DNA of 21,355 nt from UBA1431 sp049324235 (GCA_049324235.1 JBMOLJ010000009.1:1-21355); one strand, 5' to 3'; positions 1 to 6,870 are shown, counted from the first letter of the stretch. Translations and numbers: made by a program. Notes: generated by a model from the letters alone, not told the origin.

Positions 1-82
1 CCTCTCCCGGCCCCGGGCTCGGCGGCTCGGGAACGTCCATGATCCTTACGTCTTTTTTCCCATACCATACGGCTGCTTTCAT
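1..82 (-). CDS. Zinc-dependent alcohol/butanediol dehydrogenase, N-terminal fragment cut by window edge
   Basis: Only the first 27 codons lie in the window. They match the start of the full dehydrogenase at 736-1794 at 24 of 27 residues, including the MKAAVWYGKKDVR opening, so this is a tandem paralogue. The ATG at 82 is preceded on the minus strand by AAAGGGGAGATCAAGAA, a strong ribosome binding site. The zinc and NAD motifs lie outside the window, so activity is inferred only from the paralogue. The similarity between the two copies runs about 45 bases into the leader, covering the ribosome binding site and an inverted repeat. Whether this copy is intact cannot be judged. Confidence 0.85.
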   Translation of the reverse strand, partial: MKAAVWYGKKDVRIMDVPEPPSPGPGE

Positions 83-108
83 TTCTTGATCTCCCCTTTG
101 TTTTTTTG

Positions 109-129
109 TACCGGTCGCTTGTCCCGGTA
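109..129 (-). promoter_or_regulatory. Inverted repeat in the leader of the partial dehydrogenase
   Basis: TACCGG (109-114) and CCGGTA (124-129) form an inverted repeat 27 bases upstream of the start codon. The same element, longer and more perfect, sits at 1822-1842 before the paralogous gene. On the minus strand it is followed by an A-tract rather than a T-tract, so it is not a terminator. It could be a repressor operator or an RNA hairpin near the ribosome binding site; the sequence alone does not decide. Confidence 0.5.
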
Positions 130-196
130 TAGCAAAAAACAGAACAACGTAATCTTTTATAAAACTCTGATATTTGCCAGCATTTGGATTCATAAA

Positions 197-212
197 TACA
201 GGCTTGCCTGTA
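197..212. promoter_or_regulatory. 16-bp perfect palindrome, possible operator
   Basis: TACAGGCTTGCCTGTA is a 7-bp inverted repeat with a 2-base centre, lying midway between the promoter at 480-508 and the dehydrogenase start at 82. Its size and symmetry fit a dimeric regulator site or a short RNA hairpin in the leader. The leader of the second dehydrogenase has no copy of it. Confidence 0.35.
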
Positions 213-479
213 CACAAAAAGCGGCAAACTAAAACGGCTAAACAGCTTGATCAGAGATTATTTCAAAAATGCTGCCGAACTATCAGTATTCAGTTGGAAA
301 AAACTTATAAAGCTTCTACCTGATGCTGCCTAAGATGAAAGATTGGTTATGGTTTATACCAAATGATGCGTTTTGAACAACTCCGGATGCGAATGGTTTG
401 ATTTGACCAGCCTTTTGATGCCAATAACAGATAAGATACACCTAAATAAGTGAAATTTATGTATAATCCGCTATTATGC

Positions 480-508
480 ATTATAATATCCATAACACAC
501 AAAGTCAA
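480..508 (-). promoter_or_regulatory. Sigma-A type promoter for the partial dehydrogenase
   Basis: Read on the minus strand, TTGACT (508-503) is followed after exactly 17 bases by TATAAT (485-480). Transcription would start near 473 and leave a leader of about 390 bases before the ATG at 82. No other gene lies between. The region 83-479 holds this leader with the two inverted repeats listed separately and no credible ORF. Confidence 0.7.
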
Positions 509-652
509 CGCTTTTCCCAAGGATTGTTAAAAAACCCGCATTATGTAATTCTCCTTTGCCTCGCATTTTACGTGCATGCGTTCCCACATCAATCTATATA
601 TATTTCGAAACAGCTGAATATATACTAAAAATATATACAGTTTTTTCAGCGG

Positions 653-706
653 AAAAAAACAGACTATAATCTCCGGGCCTGCCTTGCAGGCAGGCCCGGA
701 GATTAT
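653..706 (-). terminator. Rho-independent terminator after the dehydrogenase
   Basis: Positions 666-683 and 689-706 form a perfect 18-bp stem around a 5-base loop. On the minus strand it is followed within a few bases by seven T residues (659-653). It begins 29 bases after the stop codon at 736 and separates the two dehydrogenase genes into independent transcripts. Confidence 0.9.
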
Positions 707-735
707 CAAGAGGATTCATTTGCATCCTTGTGATT

Positions 736-1794
736 TTATTTGGGTTCAACGATTATCTTGATGTTCTTGTCCTTATTATTGACCAGCTCATTAAAGCCCT
801 TTTCAATAATATCGTCCAGTTTAATCTTTCCGGTGATCAACGGCTCAGCCTTCATGCGGCCATCTTTAAGATATTGCGCCACAGTCTCATACTCACCGTT
901 GTAAACCAGCGAGCCCATGATCTTCTTTTCCGTGAACGTGATGTTCTGGAAGTATACCGAGCTTGGCTGTTCGAATATCCCGACCAAAACAATGGTGCCC
1001 GCCTTCCTTACAATGTCTATTGCCGTGACGGCGGTTTTATGGTTGCCGATACATTCAAAGGCAATATCCGCGCCCAGGCCGCCGGTCATCTCTTTCACCT
1101 TGGCAACAGGGTCGGTTTCCGTCGGGTCGATAACCAGCGTCGCGCCGTTTGCAGCCGCCATCTTCTTGCGGTCACCGGCAATTTCGATGACGTATGTCTC
1201 CGCAGCGCCCGCGGCTATAGCCGCCTGCAGGGTAACCAGGCCGATGGTGCCCGCACCGAAGATAACGACCTTGTCGCCCGCGAGCAAAGGCGCCCTGTTT
1301 ACGGCGTGGACGCCGACGGACATGGGTTCAAACAGCGAGCCTGCTTCCATGGAAACGCCGTCGGGAATCTTGAAAAGGGTATTCGCGGGAACATTTACAT
1401 ATTCGGCAAATGCGCCGTCTATCATCAAACCGGTGAATGCGAGAACATCACAGATGTTGTACATGTTCCGTTTGCAAAGGTAGCATTCTCCACACCTTTG
1501 GCTGGCCTCGGGGGCAACCCTGTCCCCAACATTCCAGCCTTTTACGCCTTCACCGATTTCAACGATCTCGCCGGAGAATTCATGTCCCAGGATAATGGGC
1601 GCCTTTGCCCCCGAAAGAGGATGGGGCGCATCAACAGGGATGAAAATCGGGCCTGCCAGATACTCATGCAGGTCGGAACCGCAGATACCACACCAATGCA
1701 CCTTGATTTTGACCCAACCCGGCGCCGGACTCGGCGGCTCGGGGACGTCCATAACTCTTACGTCTTTCTTACCATACCATACAGCTGCTTTCAT
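736..1794 (-). CDS. Zinc-dependent (R,R)-butanediol dehydrogenase-like alcohol dehydrogenase
   Basis: This 352-residue protein is a full-length medium-chain zinc alcohol dehydrogenase. Visible motifs are CGICGSD (catalytic zinc Cys38), GHE (His71-Glu72), the structural zinc set Cys101, Cys104, Cys107 and Cys115, the second-shell LFEPMSVG segment (Glu156), and a Rossmann GAGTIG at 180-185. Overall it resembles the butanediol/sorbitol dehydrogenase branch, which interconverts acetoin and 2,3-butanediol or oxidises related polyols with NAD. The exact substrate cannot be read from sequence. The ATG at 1794 is chosen because AAGGGGGAG lies nine bases before it and because the partial paralogue at 82 begins at the same residue. 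The frame stays open 67 codons further upstream, but that stretch is AT-rich leader. It is transcribed alone, with its own promoter and terminator. Confidence 0.92.
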   Translation of the reverse strand: MKAAVWYGKKDVRVMDVPEPPSPAPGWVKIKVHWCGICGSDLHEYLAGPIFIPVDAPHPLSGAKAPIILGHEFSGEIVEIGEGVKGWNVGDRVAPEASQRCGECYLCKRNMYNICDVLAFTGLMIDGAFAEYVNVPANTLFKIPDGVSMEAGSLFEPMSVGVHAVNRAPLLAGDKVVIFGAGTIGLVTLQAAIAAGAAETYVIEIAGDRKKMAAANGATLVIDPTETDPVAKVKEMTGGLGADIAFECIGNHKTAVTAIDIVRKAGTIVLVGIFEQPSSVYFQNITFTEKKIMGSLVYNGEYETVAQYLKDGRMKAEPLITGKIKLDDIIEKGFNELVNNKDKNIKIIVEPK

Positions 1795-1821
1795 TACATT
1801 AATCTCCCCCTTGTTTTTTTC

Positions 1822-1842
1822 ACCGGTATTTGTCATACCGGT
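1822..1842 (-). promoter_or_regulatory. Inverted repeat in the leader of the butanediol dehydrogenase-like gene
   Basis: ACCGGTAT (1822-1829) and ATACCGGT (1835-1842) form a perfect 8-bp inverted repeat with a 5-base spacer. It ends 27 bases upstream of the ATG and is followed by an A-tract and the ribosome binding site. A weaker version occupies the same place in the paralogue (109-129), which suggests a shared regulatory site, either a protein operator or an RNA hairpin. Confidence 0.55.
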
Positions 1843-2181
1843 ACAGCTCAAAACCAAACTGAAAACTATCAAAAACATAACATTCAAAATCTTTGGAGAC
1901 TTGGAAAAATCCAGCGTAAACGTAGATATAGGTATAGAGTGTATATGCAAACAAATCCATATATAAAAATGGATACTACTACTTTCCGCATGCATAAAAA
2001 AACTACATGCCGATGCATCAACAAAAGATTATTTACTTTCTCATTGCGCCATTCATGATGTCATTTTTGAAAAACGAATTGTGCAGGGCGATGATGCGTT
2101 CTGTGCATACTGTGCACATGAAGTACTTTGATTTGTCAAGCCAATGTTGCGTTAGATATTGTGCAAAATCTGCTTATTCTT

Positions 2182-2210
2182 ATTATATTATGCAAAAAAC
2201 GCCTTGTCAA
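2182..2210 (-). promoter_or_regulatory. Perfect consensus sigma-A promoter with long leader
   Basis: On the minus strand TTGACA (2210-2205), a 17-base spacer and TATAAT (2187-2182) match the vegetative consensus exactly. The next gene in that direction is the dehydrogenase starting at 1794, giving a leader of about 380 bases. Such a strong promoter would normally be held in check by a repressor or by leader structure. TGTGCA occurs four times just downstream (about 2080, 2102, 2111 and 2160). The stretch 1795-2181 shows no credible coding sequence. Confidence 0.8.
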
Positions 2211-2233
2211 TGCGTTTTCTGCAATCATTGACA
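2205..2233. promoter_or_regulatory. Inverted repeat overlapping the -35 box
   Basis: TGTCAATG (2205-2212) and CATTGACA (2226-2233) form an 8-bp inverted repeat with a 13-base spacer. The left arm contains the -35 hexamer of the promoter at 2182-2210, so a protein bound here would compete with or help RNA polymerase. The right arm also gives a TTGACA on the plus strand but without a convincing -10 box. The rest of 2234-2418 shows only AT-rich sequence with no gene or clear terminator. Confidence 0.4.
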
Positions 2234-2418
2234 GTATCCCCCATATGGTACAGGCCCCAAAAAATGAAATAGAGCCTAAAGGATATTGATTATTATTCCG
2301 CATATATTTTTCATTTTTACAGATAGGGGTTTGAGACGATACCGCACGTTGCCTGCGTAACAGCCGTCTTTTGCAGTTACAGTATATTTTTACCAACCGG
2401 ATGTATAAAAATACTTGA

Positions 2419-2550
2419 TTATGCAGATTCAATCGAAGATGCCGGAAGATTGACGCCGTCGGCGATCTGTGATTCGCGCCGCTTGCCTGACCAGTTGATT
2501 ACCGCTTTTGCGCATATTGCAGCGCCTGTGGATCTGCAGGCTTTTTTCAT
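2419..2550 (-). CDS. Possible small protein of 43 residues downstream of the radical SAM gene
   Basis: The minus strand reads an ATG at 2550 preceded by AGGGAGG (12 bases before it) and runs 43 codons to a TAA at 2421-2419. The product starts MKKACRSTGAAICAKAV and ends NLPASSIESA; it is basic in its first half, with two cysteines (5 and 13). It begins 44 bases after the stop of the radical SAM gene, so it could be the last gene of that operon. I do not recognise it. A role as substrate peptide of the radical SAM enzyme is possible, but there is no repeated Cys/Thr core or leader motif to argue for it. It may also be a chance ORF. Confidence 0.4.
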   Translation of the reverse strand: MKKACRSTGAAICAKAVINWSGKRRESQIADGVNLPASSIESA

Positions 2551-2594
2551 ATTATGGGAATGCCTCCCTGAATTCAAATTATATACAATAGGAA

Positions 2595-3665
2595 TTAAAC
2601 AAGCATTTGTTCTACCTGGGCGGAATTCTCAAACAGCACGCACCCGCCGTCGTGCTCGGAATGCAGTATACCACTGCTTTGGAGCTTTTTGAACAGCGGC
2701 GACTGCAAGGCTTCTAAAAGCGAACAGTCTTTGAGCGAGATATCCGAATACGGCGAAAAAGGACAGGGCTCCGCACCGCCGCTGGGATTAATATGGAAAA
2801 ACCCCCTGCCTGCGGCCAGACACCCGCCCAATAGCTTTTCATCCCCGGGAAAAGCAATGGCGAGAAACCGCTCAAGCCTCCTGATTTCTTCAAGCTTTTC
2901 GGCGAGATACGCCCTTTCCCCGTCACCCGGTGCGAGGTCCCTGGTCTTTTCATCTGCGGGAACGTACTCCACATAAAAGGCGATGCTGCATCCGTTTTCG
3001 GACAGGAAAGAAACAAACGGCCGGTCCGTCACCTCTGCGATATTGTTTTTCGTGACCGTTACGGACACGCCGTAGAATACTTTTTGCTTATGCAGTTTAT
3101 CCATGGCAAAGCAGAGCCTGTCATATACGCCCGTACCGCGCCGGTTGTCGGTCGCTTCACGGTCCCCCTCGATACTCAATACGGGTATGAGATTGCGGTG
3201 TTTGTGAAACAGCCCCGCCCATCCGTCGTCGATCAGGGTACCGTTTGTAAAGACGGGGAAAATGATGCTTTTATTGCGGGACGCATTTTTTATCACGTCC
3301 GGGCGCATCAGCGGTTCGCCGCCGGCAAGCAGGATAAAGCTTATGCCAAGCTCCTGCGCCTGCCTGAAAATCGCATCCCACCGCTCAGCCGGAAGCTGTG
3401 CAGACTGGGTGGCGCACGCCTGATTCACAGCCGCATAGCAACCTGCGCAGCGTAGGTTGCAGTCCCTTGCGATGCTTGCGATAAGGAACGGCGGTATATG
3501 CACCCCCTCCGCCTCCGATTCCCTTCTTTTGCGGGAGGCTTTTTCGTGCGCCGCCTTGAAACGGGCCAGAAACAGCAGTTCTCTTGGGTTCCTGACCGAC
3601 AGCTTTAACGCGTCGGTTAGCAGTTCTTCTATGGAGTCGTTCATATGCTGCGTGATGTCGATCAA
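2595..3665 (-). CDS. Radical SAM protein with SPASM-like C-terminal cysteine domain
   Basis: The 356-residue product has CNLRCAGC (Cys69, Cys73, Cys76), the CxxxCxxC that holds the SAM-cleaving 4Fe-4S cluster, and GGEP at 115-118. A C-terminal region carries four further cysteines (282, 301, 314, 342), including the segment HINPSGGAEPCPFSPYSD, typical of SPASM/twitch domains that bind auxiliary clusters. SPASM enzymes modify peptides, proteins or small molecules; the substrate here is unknown. The start is taken as TTG at 3665 because GAGGTG lies seven bases before it, while the first in-frame ATG (codon 8) has no ribosome binding site. The gene follows the Fe-S flavoprotein gene by 22 bases in one operon, so that flavoprotein may supply electrons. 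The SAM fold is certain, the function open. Confidence 0.88.
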   Translation of the reverse strand: MIDITQHMNDSIEELLTDALKLSVRNPRELLFLARFKAAHEKASRKRRESEAEGVHIPPFLIASIARDCNLRCAGCYAAVNQACATQSAQLPAERWDAIFRQAQELGISFILLAGGEPLMRPDVIKNASRNKSIIFPVFTNGTLIDDGWAGLFHKHRNLIPVLSIEGDREATDNRRGTGVYDRLCFAMDKLHKQKVFYGVSVTVTKNNIAEVTDRPFVSFLSENGCSIAFYVEYVPADEKTRDLAPGDGERAYLAEKLEEIRRLERFLAIAFPGDEKLLGGCLAAGRGFFHINPSGGAEPCPFSPYSDISLKDCSLLEALQSPLFKKLQSSGILHSEHDGGCVLFENSAQVEQMLV

Positions 3666-3687
3666 GCCATTTCACCTCAGAAACGTA

Positions 3688-4500
3688 TTATTTTTCAAGC
3701 CCGGCGCTCTTCCTTTTGCGCTCCTTTTTTGCCATCCTTTTCATAACGCCGTCCACAAAAGCGCCGAACAGGCTTTTGAACGGGCCGAGCGCCACGGAAT
3801 AATAGTATGCGGAATCGAACCACCCGTTCTTTTCGTAATGGGCGCGGTCCGGCGCCAACGCGGCATCGAAATGCTTCATGGATGTCCGCGTGGCGCGGAA
3901 AATAGCGACCCTGAAAAAAGAAGGGGTTCTAGGCTTTTGGCTGTTTAACGCTTTTATAAACCGCGCTGCCGCTTCGGTGATCTTTTGCCGGGATTTTTCT
4001 TCGGTTTCCTCGGACCGTTGTTCGTTCGGATACAGCGCTCCAGGGATACTCGCGCCTTTCACCGGCCTGAATCCCCAGAACTCCATGGTCTCATTCAAAT
4101 ACTTATTAATTTTGGGGCCGCCATATACGCCCGATATGACAACGCTCATAAAAACGCGGCCGAAAAGCCTCGGACGATGGAACACGAAGGAAAGCCTGTC
4201 CAAAAGATTTTTCAACAGTCCGGGCACCTGAAGCGCGTAATTCGGGGTAACGATAATAACGCCGTCGGCGCGGAGCATCTCCTCAAGGAGCTTCTGTGCC
4301 GCGTCTTCATGCATCGGGCAATACCCTTCGCCCTTTCCGATGCATACGCCGCAGCCCCGGCAATAACCTATCGCTTCTTCCCGCAGCGCAGCCGTTTTTA
4401 CTTCAATATTTTTCCCCGTAAGCAAGCCCTCCAGCATCCGGGCGGCTTTCGCGGACCACCCCGACCGCGGGCTGGCTTCAAGGATGAGCACCTTTTTCAT
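3688..4500 (-). CDS. Flavodoxin-like NAD(P)H-dependent reductase with iron-sulfur cysteine motif
   Basis: The 270-residue product starts with a flavodoxin-type strand and FMN phosphate loop (KKVLILEASPRSGWSAKAA). It then has Cys47, Cys50, Cys53 and Cys61 in a compact CxxCxxCx7C arrangement, as in iron-sulfur flavoproteins, and the TPNYALQVPGLLKNLLDR segment of the NADPH-dependent FMN reductase family (about 85-102). A basic C-terminal extension of about 80 residues follows the flavodoxin domain; I do not recognise it. Such proteins move electrons between FMN and an Fe-S cluster in the cytoplasm. AGAGGT precedes the ATG at 4500. The radical SAM gene follows in the same operon, which hints at a joint redox role. 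Confidence 0.85.
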   Translation of the reverse strand: MKKVLILEASPRSGWSAKAARMLEGLLTGKNIEVKTAALREEAIGYCRGCGVCIGKGEGYCPMHEDAAQKLLEEMLRADGVIIVTPNYALQVPGLLKNLLDRLSFVFHRPRLFGRVFMSVVISGVYGGPKINKYLNETMEFWGFRPVKGASIPGALYPNEQRSEETEEKSRQKITEAAARFIKALNSQKPRTPSFFRVAIFRATRTSMKHFDAALAPDRAHYEKNGWFDSAYYYSVALGPFKSLFGAFVDGVMKRMAKKERKRKSAGLEK

Positions 4501-4585
4501 AGCCGTACCTCTTCATGCCTTTTGTTGTATCCATTGGATGTAAGCAACACAGGCGGTTTTCCCCTTAATACCTGTATATACTTTC

Positions 4586-4613
4586 ATTGTACCGTGCGGG
4601 ATACCTTTGTCAA
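4586..4613 (-). promoter_or_regulatory. Sigma-A promoter of the flavoprotein-radical SAM operon
   Basis: On the minus strand TTGACA (4613-4608), 16 bases, then TACAAT (4591-4586). The start codon of the first gene lies 85 bases downstream of the -10 box. The leader contains no clear repeat or riboswitch that I recognise. Confidence 0.7.
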
Positions 4614-4676
4614 CAGCCAATAAACCCCTGTTTATTAAGTCTGCGTAAACCGGAAAGTATCCCGTTCCATAAAGAA

Positions 4677-4706
4677 GCGGAGGGAGACCCATGGGTTTCC
4701 CTCCGC
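4677..4706 (-). terminator. Probable terminator after the CxxC protein gene
   Basis: GCGGAGGGA (4677-4685) pairs perfectly with TCCCTCCGC (4698-4706), and ACCCATGGGT inside extends the stem. On the minus strand it is followed by TTCTTTAT, a weak T-tract. It lies 65 bases after the stop codon at 4772 and just before the next operon's promoter. Confidence 0.6.
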
Positions 4707-4771
4707 GCCGGTCGTTATTCCGTTAGTCCTGCAAGTAAGCGGACTCTGTATTATGTGATTAAACCTGCTGT

Positions 4772-4966
4772 TCAGCTTTTCATATTGTCAAAATTCTTTT
4801 TGTTCTGCACGATCTTCTTTGCCAAATCCATAATTTCCTGCATATCCGAATTTGTAGCGCCAAATTCCAGGCATTTTTTGTAGTGCCATTGCATACAGGG
4901 AACACAATTTGCGCCAAGCGCTACCCCGACTGCCACAAATTCTTTTGTCCTGTTGTCCAAACCCAT
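4772..4966 (-). CDS. Small carboxymuconolactone decarboxylase/AhpD-like CxxC protein
   Basis: The 64-residue product carries CVPCMQWH (Cys21, Cys24, His28), the CxxCxxxH signature of the AhpD/CMD family, in which the cysteine pair is redox active. It consists of little more than the core helical hairpin, so it probably works as an oligomer; full-length CMD proteins are roughly twice as long. The ATG at 4966 is chosen because AAAGGAG lies eight bases before it; an in-frame ATG at 4999 has no such site. It lies between the minimal Fe-S operon upstream and the flavoprotein operon downstream, suggesting a redox housekeeping role. Its substrate is unknown. Confidence 0.8.
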   Translation of the reverse strand: MGLDNRTKEFVAVGVALGANCVPCMQWHYKKCLEFGATNSDMQEIMDLAKKIVQNKKNFDNMKS

Positions 4967-5140
4967 GCGTAATTCTCCTTTCACTTCATTCATGAGCAAG
5001 AGAACTCAGGGAACCTGTTTTATACATATTAAGGACGCGTGCCAACCGTGTTTATTTAATTCTGAAAACAGTTTTTTCTGATGACTGAGGGAAACGGTAC
5101 GGCTCGCTTTCGGACTAAACCCAGGACCAAAAAGGACCGT

Positions 5141-6061
5141 TTACTTCAGGAATCCTTTGAGGATCATATCCTCCGCTTCCTTTTCGCTCAGTCCCATGGA
5201 CATCAGCTTAATCAGCTGCTGGGATTCAATCCTCCCGATCGCGGCCTCGTGTACAAGCTGCGCTTCGCTGTGATAGGCGGATACCGTAGGCGTGGAAAGC
5301 ACCCTTGCGCCGTCCATGATAATAGCGTCGCACTGGATATGGCCGCGGCACCGGTTTTTGCCGGCCAGATTGAAATAAAACACCTGCTCCGACCCGTCAC
5401 GCGCAACGGAACGGGAAATGATCTGCGCTGAGGAGTCGGCTCCCGAAAGCTCAACGGTGATATTCGATTCCGCCTGCTGGTCCTTATAGGTCAGAAGGCG
5501 TTCGGTGACGATGAGCCTGGCATTATCCGAAAGACGGATTTCGGTGTCTCTCTTCGTCCTGTCAATTCCCATGATCTGAACCAATTCCAGTTCGACAACC
5601 GCGCCTTCGCCGGCTTCGATGATTGTCTTGGGGTTGAGCACCTTTTCCCCCGCGCCTTCGCCCTGTCCGTAGTGCTTTTCCACATATTTGAGGCGCGCGC
5701 CTTTTCTTACGTAAAAATTGTGTATGCCGTCATGCTGCGCCTTGCTCTTTCCCGCGTTATGGATCCCGCACCCCGCAACCACCAGCACGTCCGCGTATTC
5801 GCCGATTTCAAAGGTGTTGTAGACGACATCATTGATGTCCTCTTTGGTCACGATCACGGGTATGTGTACGCTTTCGCCTCTGGTATGCGGCTTCACGATC
5901 ACGTCGATCCCGGGCTTGTCCTTCTTCGTGACGATATCGATGTTCGCCGTCGTGTTCCTCTGGACGCCTTCCCCGTTTTTGCGGATGTTGTACGCGCCCT
6001 GCGGTATCCCGTGAAGGTCGGCCACTTTTTCGAGCATCAGTTTATCTAGCGCACTCAGCAT
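5141..6061 (-). CDS. smsB: SufB/SufD-family Fe-S cluster scaffold subunit (SmsB)
   Basis: The 306-residue product is a single short SufB/SufD-type protein, far shorter than E. coli SufB. It keeps Cys244 in IQCDAIIMDG and the HEA motif (His271-Glu272), which line up with E. coli SufB Cys405 and Glu434, residues needed for cluster assembly. The C-terminus (ESQQLIKLMSMGLSEKEAED) is the usual helix that contacts SufC. It is paired only with a SufC-type ATPase, with no SufS, SufU or SufD, matching the SUF-like minimal system (SMS) of anaerobes and archaea. The start at 6061 overlaps the end of smsC by 20 bases and has GGGGGTGA before it, so translation is probably coupled. Cytoplasmic; builds Fe-S clusters with SmsC. 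Confidence 0.9.
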   Translation of the reverse strand: MLSALDKLMLEKVADLHGIPQGAYNIRKNGEGVQRNTTANIDIVTKKDKPGIDVIVKPHTRGESVHIPVIVTKEDINDVVYNTFEIGEYADVLVVAGCGIHNAGKSKAQHDGIHNFYVRKGARLKYVEKHYGQGEGAGEKVLNPKTIIEAGEGAVVELELVQIMGIDRTKRDTEIRLSDNARLIVTERLLTYKDQQAESNITVELSGADSSAQIISRSVARDGSEQVFYFNLAGKNRCRGHIQCDAIIMDGARVLSTPTVSAYHSEAQLVHEAAIGRIESQQLIKLMSMGLSEKEAEDMILKGFLK

Positions 6062-6788
6062 TCAGGCTCACCCCCTTCTCGCAATCCGCGCTGCACCTGC
6101 ACAGTTCATTCCGAATTCTTTTACCAATGATGTGCTCCCTGTCGATATTCTGCTCTGCTATCCCTTCGGACATCAGGATGATTTCGTCGGCAAGTTCCAG
6201 TATCCGTTCCTGATGCGTGATGATGACGATTGTCGTATCATGCCTGTTATGGATATTGCCGAACGTTTCGGCCAGGTTCTGAAAGCTCCACAGGTCGATT
6301 CCCGCTTCAGGCTCGTCGAATATGGCCAGTTTCAGGTTCTGTGCGAGCACCGTGGCGATCTCTATCCTTTTCATTTCCCCGCCGGAGAGGCTCGCGTCCA
6401 TATCCCTGTCCAGGTAATCCTGCGCGCACAGCCCGACATCATAGAGAGTGTCGCATATATTCACTTTCAGCGGGTTTTTGGAGGCCGCCATTTCAAGCAG
6501 TTCCCGGACCTTGATCCCCTTGAACCGCGGGGGCTGCTGGAACGCGTAGCTGATACCCAGGCGCGCCCTTTCGGTGATATCCTTATCCGTGATATCCTGC
6601 CCGTCCAGAAATATCCTGCCGGATGTCGGCTTATAGATCCCCATGATTATTTTGGCAAGGGAAGATTTTCCGCTGCCGTTCGGTCCCGTAACAGCGTAAA
6701 TCCTTTTATCGGACAGCGTCAGGTCAACGCCCTTGAGAATCTTCACGGAATCTTCTATCTCAAGAAATACTTCCTGCAACTGAAGCAT
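6042..6788 (-). CDS. smsC: SufC-type ABC ATPase of the minimal Fe-S cluster system (SmsC)
   Basis: The 248-residue protein is a soluble ABC ATPase with Walker A GPNGSGKS (35-42), Q-loop AFQQPP (82-87), signature LSGGE (134-138), Walker B LAIFDEP (154-160) and the switch His192. The LSGGEMKR and DEPEAGIDLW segments are typical of SufC, which binds SufB/SufD rather than membrane subunits. A short C-terminal tail carries Cys230, Cys232, Cys236 and Cys246, which ordinary SufC does not need; its role is unknown. The ATG at 6788 is chosen over in-frame upstream starts because AAGGAGG lies just before it. First gene of the two-gene operon with smsB. Confidence 0.92.
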   Translation of the reverse strand: MLQLQEVFLEIEDSVKILKGVDLTLSDKRIYAVTGPNGSGKSSLAKIIMGIYKPTSGRIFLDGQDITDKDITERARLGISYAFQQPPRFKGIKVRELLEMAASKNPLKVNICDTLYDVGLCAQDYLDRDMDASLSGGEMKRIEIATVLAQNLKLAIFDEPEAGIDLWSFQNLAETFGNIHNRHDTTIVIITHQERILELADEIILMSEGIAEQNIDREHIIGKRIRNELCRCSADCEKGVSLNAECAR

Positions 6789-6842
6789 TTTCTTTCCTCC
6801 TTCGTTCGACATCCATTTGCATAGCAATTCCATTTATATACC

Positions 6843-6870
6843 AATATATACTACCATGCGGGTTTGTCAA
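6843..6870 (-). promoter_or_regulatory. Sigma-A promoter of smsC-smsB
   Basis: On the minus strand TTGACA (6870-6865), 16 bases, then TATATT (6848-6843). The -10 box is about 55 bases upstream of the smsC ATG. No IscR- or SufR-like inverted repeat is obvious beside it. Confidence 0.65.

Noticed and set aside
83..479. T-box or other known riboswitch in the long dehydrogenase leader
   Set aside because: No T-box sequence, no B12, TPP, SAM or lysine consensus and no leader terminator with T-tract could be found by eye.
527..709. 60-codon minus-strand open frame
   Set aside because: It starts inside the terminator hairpin of the dehydrogenase gene and has no ribosome binding site or protein-like composition.
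1795..1995. 67-codon in-frame extension of the dehydrogenase, including a lipobox-like segment
   Set aside because: The paralogue at 1-82 begins at the same Met with a conserved ribosome binding site, the family starts there, and the extension is AT-rich leader sequence. The hydrophobic LVLSC stretch is taken as chance.
730..2058. 442-codon open frame on the plus strand
   Set aside because: It is antisense to the zinc dehydrogenase and its leader. The dehydrogenase has every expected motif; this frame has none.
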